Positions 52,239 through 61,774 of a stretch of DNA of 64,000 nucleotides are shown here, in pieces. The DNA lies in NCBI GenBank assembly GCA_022839105.1, contig JALHDH010000009.1:5499-69498 (forward strand). Reading direction: 5' to 3'. The notes under the pieces were generated by a model that saw nothing but the letters and a program-made list of their open reading frames with translations, searched no databases and was not told the DNA's origin. Each line of letters starts with the position of its first letter. The first letter of the stretch is position 1. A program made the position numbers and the translations under genes. This DNA comes from a bacterium. Lineage in GTDB: Bacteria > Vulcanimicrobiota > Xenobia > Xenobiales > Xenobiaceae.

Positions 52239-53267
52239 GTGTCCCACCGCACCTTAGCCTGGTTGGCCTTGGTTGTGGCCGCCTTCACCCTGATCCTCCA
52301 GATCACCGCCAGGAAACCCGGGCCGGAGGAGCCTGCGGCCTCCCTGGGCTGGCTTCTGGAGTCCGAACGGGCCTTCGTCCGGGTCCTGCGAGGGGGGCGC
52401 TGGGACAACCGGACGATGCAGGCCGCGATGGCCGATTTCGAACGACTCGGCGCCCAGGATCCCTTCTATGGGCACCACTACCTGGTCTACGCCCGTTGGG
52501 CGCGGGAACGCCTGGAGAAGGCCCCGAAAAGCTATCTGACCAGCTACGACCTCGCCATGCTCAGGTATCTGGAGGGCCGCGAGGACCCTGCTGAAGCCCT
52601 TCCCCTCCTGGCCGGCCGACGAGTCGACCCTGCCTCGCACTACGTCCCGGAGCTCTACCACCAGTGGTCGAAGGGCTTCTTCAGCTCCGACCGGGGGCGT
52701 TCCCTGCTCGACGAGATCCTCCCCCATATCAATCCCGCCCGACTCAAGGGGGCCACGGTGGCCGACATCGGCTCAGGTCCCGGGCAGTTTGCCCGAAGCC
52801 TGCTCGACCTCGTGGGAGATCAGGGGAAGGTCCTGGCGATCGACATCTGCCCCTCCGTCGCGGAAGTCCAGGCTCCCATGGCGCTGCTCGACCCGGACTT
52901 CGCAAGAATCCACTTCAGGATCCTCCCTCGGGGGGATCGGGGGGTGGGGGTCCTGCCGGAGGAGGCTCTCGATTTCGCCTTCCTGATGGATGTCCACCTG
53001 TTCTCCTTCTCCCCGGAGGAGTCGGATCCGCAGTTCCAGGAGGATTGGCTCGAGGCCCTGCATGCCGCGCTGCGTCCCGGCGGCACCTTCTTCCTCTTCG
53101 AGTCCTCCGGAGCCCCACAGGCCCTGGAGCAGACCCTTCAGTGGCTGACCCGGTCCCGGCTCCGTGGCCAGGAATGGAGCGGGCCGGGTCTCCACGGAAC
53201 GAGCTCGTTCTTCGTCCAGGTCCAGAAGGCCGAGGAGGCCCCGCCCTCTTCCGAACCTCAAGGGTGA
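52239..53267 (+). CDS. Membrane-anchored class I SAM-dependent methyltransferase
   Basis: A single N-terminal helix (LAWLALVVAAFTLILQI) is followed by ~100 residues of unknown helical sequence, then a Rossmann methyltransferase: VADIGSGPGQFARSLLD (motif I), VLAIDICPSVAEV (Asp for the ribose), and LRPGGTFFLFESSG. 342 residues. The start is GTG behind GGGAGGCGAACCTGCA. The methyl acceptor is unknown. Its helix orientation would determine whether the domain is cytosolic, which is expected because SAM is. Confidence 0.8.
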   Translation: MSHRTLAWLALVVAAFTLILQITARKPGPEEPAASLGWLLESERAFVRVLRGGRWDNRTMQAAMADFERLGAQDPFYGHHYLVYARWARERLEKAPKSYLTSYDLAMLRYLEGREDPAEALPLLAGRRVDPASHYVPELYHQWSKGFFSSDRGRSLLDEILPHINPARLKGATVADIGSGPGQFARSLLDLVGDQGKVLAIDICPSVAEVQAPMALLDPDFARIHFRILPRGDRGVGVLPEEALDFAFLMDVHLFSFSPEESDPQFQEDWLEALHAALRPGGTFFLFESSGAPQALEQTLQWLTRSRLRGQEWSGPGLHGTSSFFVQVQKAEEAPPSSEPQG

Positions 53268-53277
53268 GGAACAGCCC

Positions 53278-55905
53278 TCAGTGCCAGCGGCTGCGATCTC
53301 CCGAGAGGCGGCCCACCGACAGGGCCCGAAAGGCGGGGGAGTCCTTCATGGGCAGACAGTATCGGGTCTGCCCGTCGAATTCCGCCAGGGCCCCGGCCAC
53401 CGCCGCGGCCGTAGGCACCAGGCCGATCTCGCCCACCCCCTTGGCTCCACAGGGTCCCTCGGGCTCGGGCTCCTCGATCAGGATCACCTGGACCTCGGGC
53501 ATGTCCCGCGCCCGCAGGACCCCCAGGTCCCGGAATCGGGTCGAGACGGGTCGCCCGTCCTCACAGGGCAGTTCCTCGGAGAGGGCATAACCCAGGCCCA
53601 TGTGGATGGCTCCCTCGATCTGGGCCTCGCACAGGACAGGGTTGATGGCGCGTCCCACGTCGTGGGCAGCCACCACCTTCTCGAGCCGACCCTCCTGGTC
53701 CAGGACCACCATCTGGGCCGCGTAGCTGAAGGCGCAATGGGTCCTGACCGGCCCCGGCGCGCCGGGCAGGGTCGTCTCGGCCCGACGCAGATCCGCGGCA
53801 TAGACCCGACCCACCAGGCTCGAAAGCTCCTGACCCGCTTCCAGGTCCCGGCGCAGCTTGCCGGCAGCGTCCAGGACCGCCGCCCCGGCGAAGAAGGTGG
53901 CCCTTGAGCCGGTCGTCTGGCCGCAGTCCAGGGCAAAGGTGGAATCGACCCGGGGGCTGAAGAGGGTCGAAGGAAGGCCGCTGGCCTCGGAGGCGAACTG
54001 CGTCAGGATGGTCAGCAGGCCCTGACCCATCTCGGTATAGCCGCAGAAGAGCGAGATCGTGCCGTCGGCCTCCACCACCAGGCGGGCTTTCCCCCATTCC
54101 TCCATCCCGTTGCCGATTCCCACGTTCTTGATCCCGCAAGCCAGACCGACGGCCCGACCTCGACTCCTGGCTTCGAGATAGGGCTCGCGGAGGGCCTCCA
54201 GGGTTCGTGCTGCCCCAGCCGAGGAGGGCCCCAGGACCTGTCCGGTCGTGAAGAGATCCCCGGGGCCGACCAGGTTGCGCCGACGCATCTCCCAGGCATC
54301 CAGGCCGACCTTTCGGGCCAGCAGATCCAGGCAACCCTCGATGGCAAAGGCAGCCTGGTTGACCCCGAAGCCCCGCATGGCTCCACAAGGGGGGTTGTTG
54401 GTGTAGACCGCCAGGGCCTCGACCTCCAGGGCCGGAACCCGGTAGGGACCACAGGCGTGGCCAGCCGCGCGCTGCATGACCTTGGCTCCCACCGAGGCAT
54501 AGGCGCCCGTGTCCCCGACGATCCTCGCCCGCACGGCGGTCAGGCGTCCCGCGGCATCGCAGCCCGCGGTGTATTCCAGGCGCATCGGGTGGCGCTTGGG
54601 ATGCATCAGGACCGACTCCTCGCGGGAGAGGGCCAGCCGCACGGGACGGCCGGTCTGAAGGGCAAGCAGGGCCGCATGGGCCTGGACCGAGAGGTCCTCC
54701 TTGCCGCCGAAGGCGCCTCCGTTGGGGATCAGTTCGACCTGGACGGCCTCGGGTTCCAGGCCCAGGACCGCCGCCACCTGGCGCCGATCGTCGAAGATCC
54801 CCTGCCCCTGGGTGAGGAGCCGGACCCCTCCCTCCTCCGGGACGGCCAGGGCGGCCTCCGGCTCCATGAAGAGGTGGTCCACCCTCTGGGTGGTCCACAC
54901 CCCGTGGACCACATGCTCGCTCTGGGACAGGGCCTGCTCCACCTGGCCCCTGGACTCGTGGAAGCGCGAGAGAAGGTTGGCGTGCCGGGGATTGACCTGG
55001 GGGGCTCCCGGGGTCAGGGCCTGCTCGGCCGAGAGAACGGGAGGCAGGGGCTCATAATCCACCTCCACCAGGCCTGCAGCCCGACGAGCCAGGACCGGGT
55101 CCTCGGCGGCCACCGCGGCCAGGACATCGCCTACGCAGCGGACCTCCTCCCCGACGGCCACCAGGACCGGCCAGTCCCGGGTGATCAGGCCGACCCAGCG
55201 CTCTGCGGGCACGTCGGCCGCGGTCACGACCCCCAGGACCCCGGGCAGGGCCCGGGCCTTGGCGGCATCCACCCGAAGCACGCGGGCCCGAGCGTGACTC
55301 GAGAGGACCAGGGCGCCGTGCAGGAGTCCCGGCGGGGCGAGGTCGGCCACGAAGGGTCTCTGCCCCAGGACCGAAGCGCGGGCCTGGTAGCGGACCACGG
55401 AGCGGCCAACGCCCCCGGAATGCTCCACCTCGGGGATCGGCCGGCCCCGGCGAGCCGCAGCGGCAAGCTCCAGCGCATCCAGGATCCGCTTGTAGCCGGT
55501 GCAACGACAGACGTGTCCGTCCAGGGCGCGGACCAGCTCCGCGCGGGTCGGCTGCGGATTGGACTCCAGGAAGGCGTGGGCCCGGACCACGATCCCGGGA
55601 ATGCACCAGCCACACTGCAGGCCCGAGGTGGCCTCGAAGCAACGGGCGTACAGCTCCCGCACGGCCGGATCCAGACCCTCCAGGGTGACCACGTTGCGCC
55701 CTTCCACACGGGTGGCCGGAATGGCGCAGGTGGTCAACGGGCGCCCGTCCACCAGGGCCAGACAACTCCCGCATTGTCCCTGGGGGCGGCAACCTTCCTT
55801 GCAGGAACGGATCCCCAGACGATTCCGCAGGATCTCCAGCAGCGACTCTTCAGGGTGGGCCTGGACCCGGACAGGCGTGGCGTTCAGGACAAAGCAGATC
55901 TCCAT
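53278..55905 (-). CDS. One-chain 2Fe-2S/molybdopterin dehydrogenase, selenium-dependent xanthine dehydrogenase type
   Basis: 875 residues. The first ~160 hold two 2Fe-2S clusters: CKEGC/CGSC/C (plant-type) and CGWC/CRC (alpha-helical). The rest is the xanthine-oxidase-family molybdopterin domain: GGAFGGKEDLSVQAHAALLA, MRGFGVNQAAFA, AHDVGRAINPV, and the catalytic Glu region GAKGVGEIGL. There is no FAD subunit. Fusion and motif order fit the selenium-dependent xanthine dehydrogenase group, in which selenium is a labile cofactor ligand, not selenocysteine. Purine hydroxylation is likely but other aldehyde or N-heterocycle substrates remain possible. It lies 75 bases downstream of feoC in the same direction. 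Confidence 0.88.
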   Translation of the reverse strand: MEICFVLNATPVRVQAHPEESLLEILRNRLGIRSCKEGCRPQGQCGSCLALVDGRPLTTCAIPATRVEGRNVVTLEGLDPAVRELYARCFEATSGLQCGWCIPGIVVRAHAFLESNPQPTRAELVRALDGHVCRCTGYKRILDALELAAAARRGRPIPEVEHSGGVGRSVVRYQARASVLGQRPFVADLAPPGLLHGALVLSSHARARVLRVDAAKARALPGVLGVVTAADVPAERWVGLITRDWPVLVAVGEEVRCVGDVLAAVAAEDPVLARRAAGLVEVDYEPLPPVLSAEQALTPGAPQVNPRHANLLSRFHESRGQVEQALSQSEHVVHGVWTTQRVDHLFMEPEAALAVPEEGGVRLLTQGQGIFDDRRQVAAVLGLEPEAVQVELIPNGGAFGGKEDLSVQAHAALLALQTGRPVRLALSREESVLMHPKRHPMRLEYTAGCDAAGRLTAVRARIVGDTGAYASVGAKVMQRAAGHACGPYRVPALEVEALAVYTNNPPCGAMRGFGVNQAAFAIEGCLDLLARKVGLDAWEMRRRNLVGPGDLFTTGQVLGPSSAGAARTLEALREPYLEARSRGRAVGLACGIKNVGIGNGMEEWGKARLVVEADGTISLFCGYTEMGQGLLTILTQFASEASGLPSTLFSPRVDSTFALDCGQTTGSRATFFAGAAVLDAAGKLRRDLEAGQELSSLVGRVYAADLRRAETTLPGAPGPVRTHCAFSYAAQMVVLDQEGRLEKVVAAHDVGRAINPVLCEAQIEGAIHMGLGYALSEELPCEDGRPVSTRFRDLGVLRARDMPEVQVILIEEPEPEGPCGAKGVGEIGLVPTAAAVAGALAEFDGQTRYCLPMKDSPAFRALSVGRLSGDRSRWH

Positions 55906-55980
55906 GCCCTGTTCTTCGCAACTCGTCCGGGTGGGCCTGCGCGGCGAGGGTGCCTGCTCAGGCGACGAAGGCGATGCGAT

Positions 55981-56232
55981 TCAGGAGTGCGAGAGCGGTG
56001 AGGGCACGACCCGTCGCCAGATCTCCTGGGCCTCTCCACCCGGGCTGGGACACAGGTTCCGGACCGCGCACCCCCCGCATGAGGGAGGCGAGGCGCACAG
56101 ACGCTCGATATAGCCGCGTGACTCCAGCAATCCCAGCATGCCCTCGAGCGCAGACGGGGTGGTCCCCAGCTCGTGCGCGAGTTGGCCCGAGGAGCGCGGA
56201 GCCTCCAACAGCTCCAACAGACGCTCGATCAC
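55981..56232 (-). CDS. feoC: FeoC-like winged-helix protein
   Basis: 83 residues: a winged-helix segment (SGQLAHELGTTPSALEGMLGLLESRGYIERL) and a cysteine cluster CGGCAVRNLC, matching FeoC, thought to control FeoB stability or feo expression through an iron-sulfur cluster. The start is GTG overlapping the FeoB stop (GTGA). Two further Cys lie just before the cluster. Confidence 0.85.
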   Translation of the reverse strand: MIERLLELLEAPRSSGQLAHELGTTPSALEGMLGLLESRGYIERLCASPPSCGGCAVRNLCPSPGGEAQEIWRRVVPSPLSHS

Positions 56233-58307
56233 AGGGGGATCCTGGCGGCCAGGAAGGCCAGGGCATAGGCCACGACCAGTTGATACAGGGCCGAGAGGGT
56301 TGCCCAGCGTCGCCCGAACTCCAGCCTCAGGGCCATCAACGTGCCCACGCAGGGGGTGTAGAGCAGGACGAAGACCAGATAGGCCAGGGCCCCGGAGCGG
56401 GAGATCGAGGTGGAGAGCGCGGCAGCGAGGCCTTCGGGAGCCTCGGGAGGAGGAAGGTGGAGCCCCGGCACGCCGAGCAGGGAAGGGAAGGCCAGCAGGG
56501 TGGCCCACAAGGCCTCTCCCAGACCCGTCGCGATCCCGCGCATCCCTTCAAGCAGGCCCAGGGGAGCCACCGGGTCGGACTGCAGGTAGCTCACCCCCAA
56601 GGTGCCGATCACCACCTCCTTGGCTACGAATCCCGGCACCAGGGCTCCGGCCAGACGCCAATCGTGGATCTCCAGGGGGCCCAGGGCCCAGGTCAGCCCC
56701 GTGGCGACTCGCGCATACAGGCTCTGGGAAATCTCGCCCGGGGGCAGGTTCAAGAGGACCCACACGGCCGCGACCGACACCAGGATGGCCCCCCCGACGC
56801 CCTCGATGAAGATCCAGGTGCGGGCTGAAGCCTGTCGCCACACCACCTTCCAGGTGGGGATCCGATAGGGCGGGAGTTCCATGGCCGAACCGGCCTCGCT
56901 GGGAGGGGTCAGACGCCCCAGGGCCAGCGCCGTCAACATTCCCACCAGCAGGCCCAGAAGGTACAGGCCGAAGACCACCAGGGCCGCCTGCCGGGGGAAG
57001 AAGATGGAGGTGAACAGGGTGAAGACCGCCAGACGCGCGCTGCAGGCCGCGAAAGGCACGGCCAGGGCCACGCGCAGGCGATCCGAGAAGGACTCCATCG
57101 TCCGGGTGGCCGAGATGGCCGGAACATTGCAGCCGAACCCCAGGATCATGGGGATGAAGGCCCGACCGGGCAGACCCATCGCCTTCATGAGGCGATCCAC
57201 CAGGAAGGCGGATCGAGCCAGGAAACCGCTGGCTTCCAGGAAGCTCAGCGCCAGGAAGAGGAAGAAAAGGACCGGTGTGAAGGCCAGGACCGTCCCGATC
57301 CCACCGACCAGGCCGTCCGCCAGGAAGGACGCCACCAGACCCGGCAAGGGCAAGGCGGCGATCCATCCGCCCAGCACCTCCTGGACCCGTCCCAGCCAGT
57401 GGACCCAGGGGTCGGAGAACTCAAAGGTGAAGCGGAAGACCAGAAGCATTCCCATCAGGAAGAGGGGGATTCCCAACCAGGGATGCAGGAACCAGCGATC
57501 CAGGGCCTCGGTCAGGCGATGCGCTCCAGGTCGGGAGGCCTGGACGCTCTGGGCGATCTCGCGCGCCGCCTGATAGCGGGTGCCCGCGATCTGCAGGAAG
57601 GGATCGATGCCCCGGGCCGCCAGTTCGACTTTGAGGGTCTCGACCAGGCGGGCAGCGGGTTCCTCCAGCGCAATCGGCTCTCCGGCCAGTGCGGCCAGGG
57701 CCATCCAACGATGGGAAGGGTGCTGGATCAAGGGCTCCAGACGAGCGACGGCGCTCTCGATGCCCTCGGGATAGTCCAGGCGTACGGTGGGCGGCCGGGC
57801 CCGCAGGGCGGCCTTCACCAGCCCCTCCATCCCCTGCTCCCGCACGGCGACGGTGGCCACCACGGGGACCCCCAGGCGCTCCTCGAGGATCTCCGGACGC
57901 AGCTCGAGCCCCCGGGCGCGAGCCTCGTCGAGAAGGTTGAGGGCCACCACCACCGGATGACCCAGCTCGGCCAGCTCCAGGGTCAGGTAGAGGTTCCGCT
58001 CCAGGTTGCTGGCATCCACCACGTCGAAGACCGCATCCGGACGCCCCGCCAGCAGCTCATCCCGGGTCAGGCGCTCCTCGGCCGTGCTGGCCGCCAGGCT
58101 GTAGGATCCGGGAAGATCGACCAGACAGGCCCGACGCCCTTCCACGGGGAAGCAGGTCTCGACCTTCTCGACCGTCGTTCCGGGCCAGTTGCCGATCCGC
58201 AGGCTGGAGCCCGACAGCGCGTTGACCAGGGTGGTCTTGCCGGTGTTGGGGTTGCCGACGGCGACGAAACGCAGGTCGGCCACCGCGGGCTCCGCCAGGC
58301 ATGCCAC
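56229..58307 (-). CDS. feoB: Ferrous iron transporter FeoB
   Basis: 692 residues. The N-terminal G domain has GNPNTGKTTLVNALSG (G1), WPGTTVEK (G2) and VDLPGSYSL (G3). Two Gate domains follow, with GFGCNVPAISATRT and PFAACSARLAVF, and the C-terminal helices end in LLYTPCVGTLMAL. This is the inner-membrane Fe(II) channel. The start is GTG behind GAGGGTTGAATTC, four bases after feoA. Confidence 0.97.
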   Translation of the reverse strand: MACLAEPAVADLRFVAVGNPNTGKTTLVNALSGSSLRIGNWPGTTVEKVETCFPVEGRRACLVDLPGSYSLAASTAEERLTRDELLAGRPDAVFDVVDASNLERNLYLTLELAELGHPVVVALNLLDEARARGLELRPEILEERLGVPVVATVAVREQGMEGLVKAALRARPPTVRLDYPEGIESAVARLEPLIQHPSHRWMALAALAGEPIALEEPAARLVETLKVELAARGIDPFLQIAGTRYQAAREIAQSVQASRPGAHRLTEALDRWFLHPWLGIPLFLMGMLLVFRFTFEFSDPWVHWLGRVQEVLGGWIAALPLPGLVASFLADGLVGGIGTVLAFTPVLFFLFLALSFLEASGFLARSAFLVDRLMKAMGLPGRAFIPMILGFGCNVPAISATRTMESFSDRLRVALAVPFAACSARLAVFTLFTSIFFPRQAALVVFGLYLLGLLVGMLTALALGRLTPPSEAGSAMELPPYRIPTWKVVWRQASARTWIFIEGVGGAILVSVAAVWVLLNLPPGEISQSLYARVATGLTWALGPLEIHDWRLAGALVPGFVAKEVVIGTLGVSYLQSDPVAPLGLLEGMRGIATGLGEALWATLLAFPSLLGVPGLHLPPPEAPEGLAAALSTSISRSGALAYLVFVLLYTPCVGTLMALRLEFGRRWATLSALYQLVVAYALAFLAARIPL

Positions 58308-58311
58308 GAAT

Positions 58312-58632
58312 TCAACCCTCGACCACGATGCCGGCGGCCTCTTCGCAGCGCAGCATCAAGAGGCAGCCGGAAACGTCGAATTCCAGGGGGTCCCCCAGGG
58401 GAGCCCGCCGAACCATGCGCACCCGGGCTCCCGGACTCAGGCCCAGGGCCATGATCCTCCGGGCCCGGAGGTGGGGACCTCCCACGGCGTGGACCAGGGC
58501 TTCTTCGTTCATGGCCAGTTCGGTCAGGCAGCGCATCGTCTCGGGATCTCTTTCTCGAAGTGCGGACTCTTCGGGGGCCCTGTCCAGACCAGGATAGCTC
58601 TCCGAAATGAAGGCTTCCTTGTCCCAGATCAT
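58312..58632 (-). CDS. feoA: FeoA domain protein
   Basis: 106 residues; the SH3-like FeoA domain covers the C-terminal ~75 (RARRIMALGLSPGARVRMVRR, DPLEFDVSGCLLMLR). It interacts with FeoB during Fe(II) uptake. A ~30-residue N-terminal extension precedes it. The ATG follows AAGTAAGGCTCGCCGA. It is the first gene of feoABC; I found no convincing Fur or IdeR box upstream. Confidence 0.93.
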   Translation of the reverse strand: MIWDKEAFISESYPGLDRAPEESALRERDPETMRCLTELAMNEEALVHAVGGPHLRARRIMALGLSPGARVRMVRRAPLGDPLEFDVSGCLLMLRCEEAAGIVVEG

Positions 58633-58795
58633 TCGGCGAGCCTTACTTTATCCAACCCCCCTCCCAGAAGCAAGGGCCTCCGGGATCCCGAATGTGTACA
58701 TCCTGACACGATCGGTGGCCAGGAGGGGGCGTCTGGAGGGAGCGACACCGGAGGCGTCGATCATGAGGTCCAGGGATGAATCGATGGAGGCCGCG

Positions 58796-59218
58796 ATGCA
58801 CAGACTGTTCCTGAGCCTGATCCTGGCGGCCTCTTGTTGGGCCTGCTCGCCCCAGGCCAGCGGCCCGCCCCGGCCCTCGGGAGACCTGGCTCCCCTCTCC
58901 TCCCAGGGCCTGACCGCTCCCCAGGATCCGGTTTCGGCGGTGGATTCCCCGCCCGCCGCCGGACACCCGAATCCGGAACTCATGACCGGGACGCCGGGAG
59001 AACTGACCGGGACGGTGGTCGAGGTCCGCGGGCAGGATCTCTTCCTGGCCCGCCCCAGCGGAGTCGAATTGAGATTCCGCCTGCCCGGAGACCTGCAGCT
59101 CAGACCCGAAGGACGCACCCTCGAGGATCTGGCCCCGGGCACCGAGGTCATGGTGCGGATCCGCAACGTCGAGCGAGGGATGGAAGCCAGCGAGATCCTC
59201 TTCGAAGAGGCCCGCTGA
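58796..59218 (+). CDS. Small exported protein with C-terminal beta domain
   Basis: 140 residues. A hydrophobic N-terminus (LFLSLILAASCWAC) ends in cysteines that may be a poor lipobox. After a Pro/Ser linker comes a ~75-residue beta-rich domain (GELTGTVVEVRGQDLFLARP, then DLAPGTEVMVRIRNVERG) resembling small OB-like folds. I start at the ATG with GGAGGCCGCG upstream; in-frame ATGs at 58763 and 58784 are alternatives. Diverges from feoA. Confidence 0.65.
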   Translation: MHRLFLSLILAASCWACSPQASGPPRPSGDLAPLSSQGLTAPQDPVSAVDSPPAAGHPNPELMTGTPGELTGTVVEVRGQDLFLARPSGVELRFRLPGDLQLRPEGRTLEDLAPGTEVMVRIRNVERGMEASEILFEEAR

Positions 59219-59233
59219 AGCCTCCTTTCGGGC

Positions 59234-60115
59234 TCAATCCGCCGTCTTGGAACCGGGATCGATCCCCTCGAAGAGGGGCACCACCCGCCAGGCTCCCCGA
59301 ACCGTCAGCACGGCACATGTGGCCCGGCGGACGACGGCGCTGGCCGTGCTCCCCAGAGGAAGGCCGGCCAGCAAGCGGCGCCCCCGGGTCCCCTGGACCA
59401 CCAGATCCACCTCCTTGCGTTGGGCCAGGGCCACGATCGCGTCGGCGGGATCGCCGACATCGACGAAGAGGCGGGACTCCGGGACCCCGAACCGGCGCCC
59501 CAGCTCGGCCAGGAACTCCCAGGTGGCCCGCTGTCGATCGGATTGGAGCTCGTCAAGCACGTGCACCATGAGGATCTCCGAACGCAGAGCGCCGGCCAGC
59601 TCGGCCGCGTAGGCCAGGGCGTCCCGGGAGGGAGACTCGAAGTCGATGGGCACCAGGATCCTCTGGACGTGCAGGCGAGGGGCCACCTGCGACTGGCCCA
59701 GGTCGACGGGGTCCGAAGTCGGTCCGCAGGCCTCGACCCGCTTGACGGTCAGCACCGGGCAATGGGCCTGGGAGACCACGGCCTCGGCGGCACTCCCCAG
59801 CACGAGCCGCTCGGCTCCCCGGCGCCCATGGGTGGACATGACCATCACGGCCTCGGGAATCTCCCCGCTCAGGCGGACCAGGACCTCAGCCGGAGCCCCG
59901 ACCTCAGCCCGGACATGGAAATCTGGGAACTCCTGGAAGCGGGCCACCCGCTCGAGGTGTTCGCGCACCTCCGGCAGGTCCTTCGGGGAATCGCATGCAT
60001 GGACCAGGAGGATCCTCGCGCCAGAAACCTCGGCCAGGTCCCGGGCATAGGAAAAGGCCTGATAGGAACAATGCGAAAAGTCCGTGGGAAGGAGGATCGT
60101 CTCCAGCGCGATCAT
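59234..60115 (-). CDS. Tandem universal stress protein (two UspA domains)
   Basis: 293 residues with two Usp domains, ~1-135 and ~150-280. The ATP-binding pattern G-x2-G-x9-G-(S/T) is complete in the second (GTRGRRLLAGLPLGSTASAVV). It is nearly complete in the first (STHGRRGAERLVLGSAAEAVV), where the first Gly is Ser. Each domain begins ILLPTDFS or ILVPIDFES. Likely cytosolic nucleotide-binding stress factor. The start overlaps the amidase stop by four bases. Confidence 0.93.
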   Translation of the reverse strand: MIALETILLPTDFSHCSYQAFSYARDLAEVSGARILLVHACDSPKDLPEVREHLERVARFQEFPDFHVRAEVGAPAEVLVRLSGEIPEAVMVMSTHGRRGAERLVLGSAAEAVVSQAHCPVLTVKRVEACGPTSDPVDLGQSQVAPRLHVQRILVPIDFESPSRDALAYAAELAGALRSEILMVHVLDELQSDRQRATWEFLAELGRRFGVPESRLFVDVGDPADAIVALAQRKEVDLVVQGTRGRRLLAGLPLGSTASAVVRRATCAVLTVRGAWRVVPLFEGIDPGSKTAD

Positions 60116-61614
60116 GGGCAGGCCTCTCCTCTCGTCGACGCGGATTCGGAGAACCGGACCCTCCCCTCCGAATCCCCTGGAGCCTTCAGGAAGTCCAGAA
60201 GGCCCCGGTACAGCCCCCCCGCGGCCTGGTCTGCGTAGCCGTGAAGGCGGGTCCGAGCCTCCAAGGTGGGGTTGGACAGATAGTTGACCTCGACCAGCAC
60301 GGCCGGCATCCCAGTCTGACGGATCACATGGAAGGACCTCCACAGGAAGGCATGGCGCGATTCCTGGACGGCCCGCGCCAGGGGAGCGGCCAGGCTTGCC
60401 GCCAGTTCCCGGCTCTGGGGATGGTAATAGTAGATGTCGGTGCCGTGGGCGACCCGCCCCTCGGCCACCGAGGCCTTGGCGTTGTGATGGATGCTGAGGA
60501 AGAGATGAGCCTGGGCCTGCTCGGCCCGCAGGACCCGGGCCTCCAGCTCCTCGGCCGCAGGGACACCGGGTTCAGCCACCGAGCGGTCCGTCTCGCGGGT
60601 CATGGCCACCCGGGCCCCGGCGCGCTCCAGAAGGCGGCGCAGGGCCAGGGCCACTTCCAGGTTCACCTCCGACTCGCGCCGACCGTCGCGACCGATGGCG
60701 CCGGAATCGTCCCCACCGTGGCCGGGGTCCAGGGCCACCACCAGGCCCTCCAGGGGTCGGGTGTCCTGATCGGGTTGCGGGAGATCGGGCGGAGGCGCCA
60801 GGGTCAGCACCAGGTCGGGGGACTGCCAGCGAAGGCGGTATCCCCAGAGCCCGGCCCGACCCAGCCCCAGGATCACGCGCACCCCGGATTCGGAGGGTTC
60901 CAGTCGCACCAGGGGCACGCGCTGGGGATGAGAAACCTGGCGGACATGTCCGGTCGCCTGGCCGGCGCCAGGAAGCCAGAGGACCAGGCGCCCCAACTCG
61001 GGCTCGGCCTGGACCCGCCAGGCTGCCGGGTCTCCCAGGCGCATGGTCAGACGCGCGCTGCCATCACCGGGTTCCTCCAGCTCCACGCGTTGGAGGATGG
61101 GCCGGGAGGGCGCCACCGGGTGCAGCCGGACCGATTCCAGGTGGACCCAGCCGCCCGCGGGTTCCAATCGCAGCCATCCGTTGAGCCGGGCCGAGACCAG
61201 CGAGCGCAATCCCTCGGGAAGCGGGTCGAGCCGATCGAAAGCCGAATCCGGGCCGCTGCGGCAGGGAGCCTGCTCGCGGACCACCTCCAGGACCGGCAAC
61301 TCCCTCTCCAGCAGAAGGACCGGCCCGAGCGGGCAGACCTGCCCCGCCTGCTCCACCTCCAGGGTGCCGGACCGGTTCGGCAGGACCGCCCCCCGGAAAC
61401 GACCGGGCTCCCATTCGAAAAGTCCGATTCCGGTCCCGTCGGGCAGTCGCAGGAGGGCCGGCACTCCAGGCATTCCCTGGACCTCGAGGTGGAGGATCTC
61501 TCCGGGCTGGACCCAGATCTCGCCCTGAGGCGAGAGGCACTTGAGTTCGCCGGCCTGAGCCGGGAAGACCCCCCCCAGGACCCAGAGCAGGAGCACCAGC
61601 ACCAGACGTCTCAT
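60112..61614 (-). CDS. Exported N-acetylmuramoyl-L-alanine amidase (Amidase_3)
   Basis: A signal peptide (LVLVLLLWVLGGVFPAQAG) precedes ~330 residues of beta-rich sequence that may include an SH3-like part and an AMIN-like part for wall targeting. The C-terminal catalytic domain has VALDPGHGGDDSGA, the zinc-binding SIHHNA, and the catalytic Glu in VLVEVNYLSN. It cleaves the amide between MurNAc and L-Ala. I start at MRRLVLV. It is co-translated with the Usp gene. Confidence 0.93.
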   Translation of the reverse strand: MRRLVLVLLLWVLGGVFPAQAGELKCLSPQGEIWVQPGEILHLEVQGMPGVPALLRLPDGTGIGLFEWEPGRFRGAVLPNRSGTLEVEQAGQVCPLGPVLLLERELPVLEVVREQAPCRSGPDSAFDRLDPLPEGLRSLVSARLNGWLRLEPAGGWVHLESVRLHPVAPSRPILQRVELEEPGDGSARLTMRLGDPAAWRVQAEPELGRLVLWLPGAGQATGHVRQVSHPQRVPLVRLEPSESGVRVILGLGRAGLWGYRLRWQSPDLVLTLAPPPDLPQPDQDTRPLEGLVVALDPGHGGDDSGAIGRDGRRESEVNLEVALALRRLLERAGARVAMTRETDRSVAEPGVPAAEELEARVLRAEQAQAHLFLSIHHNAKASVAEGRVAHGTDIYYYHPQSRELAASLAAPLARAVQESRHAFLWRSFHVIRQTGMPAVLVEVNYLSNPTLEARTRLHGYADQAAGGLYRGLLDFLKAPGDSEGRVRFSESASTRGEACP

Positions 61615-61719
61615 TCCAGGCCCTTCGCCGATCCGCCTTGGGGCCCTCCCCGGAGCCGGCAGCGGGAAGGGCATCAAGCCTCGAGCAGATGGCCCAGGAG
61701 ACTTCCGCCCGCCCCATGG

Positions 61720-61757
61720 TTGAAGGTCCTGGAGGCGGTCGCTTCCAGGACCTTCAA
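61720..61757. terminator. Strong hairpin after the oligoendopeptidase gene
   Basis: A perfect 14-bp stem, TTGAAGGTCCTGGA with TCCAGGACCTTCAA, encloses a 10-base loop, 18 bases past the oligoendopeptidase stop. There is no T-run on either side, so it may end transcription poorly and mainly protect the mRNA 3' end. Confidence 0.55.
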
Positions 61758-61774
61758 GGGCTCGGCCGGAAGGA

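Noticed and set aside
53278..55905. Selenocysteine in the molybdenum dehydrogenase
   Set aside because: No in-frame TGA occurs within the gene. In this family selenium is a dissociable cofactor ligand, so no recoding is expected.
58618..58632. IdeR/DtxR-like box (TAAGGCTCGCCGAA) over the feoA start
   Set aside because: The half-sites match at only four of six positions and the position overlaps the start codon. I could not support an iron-regulator site.
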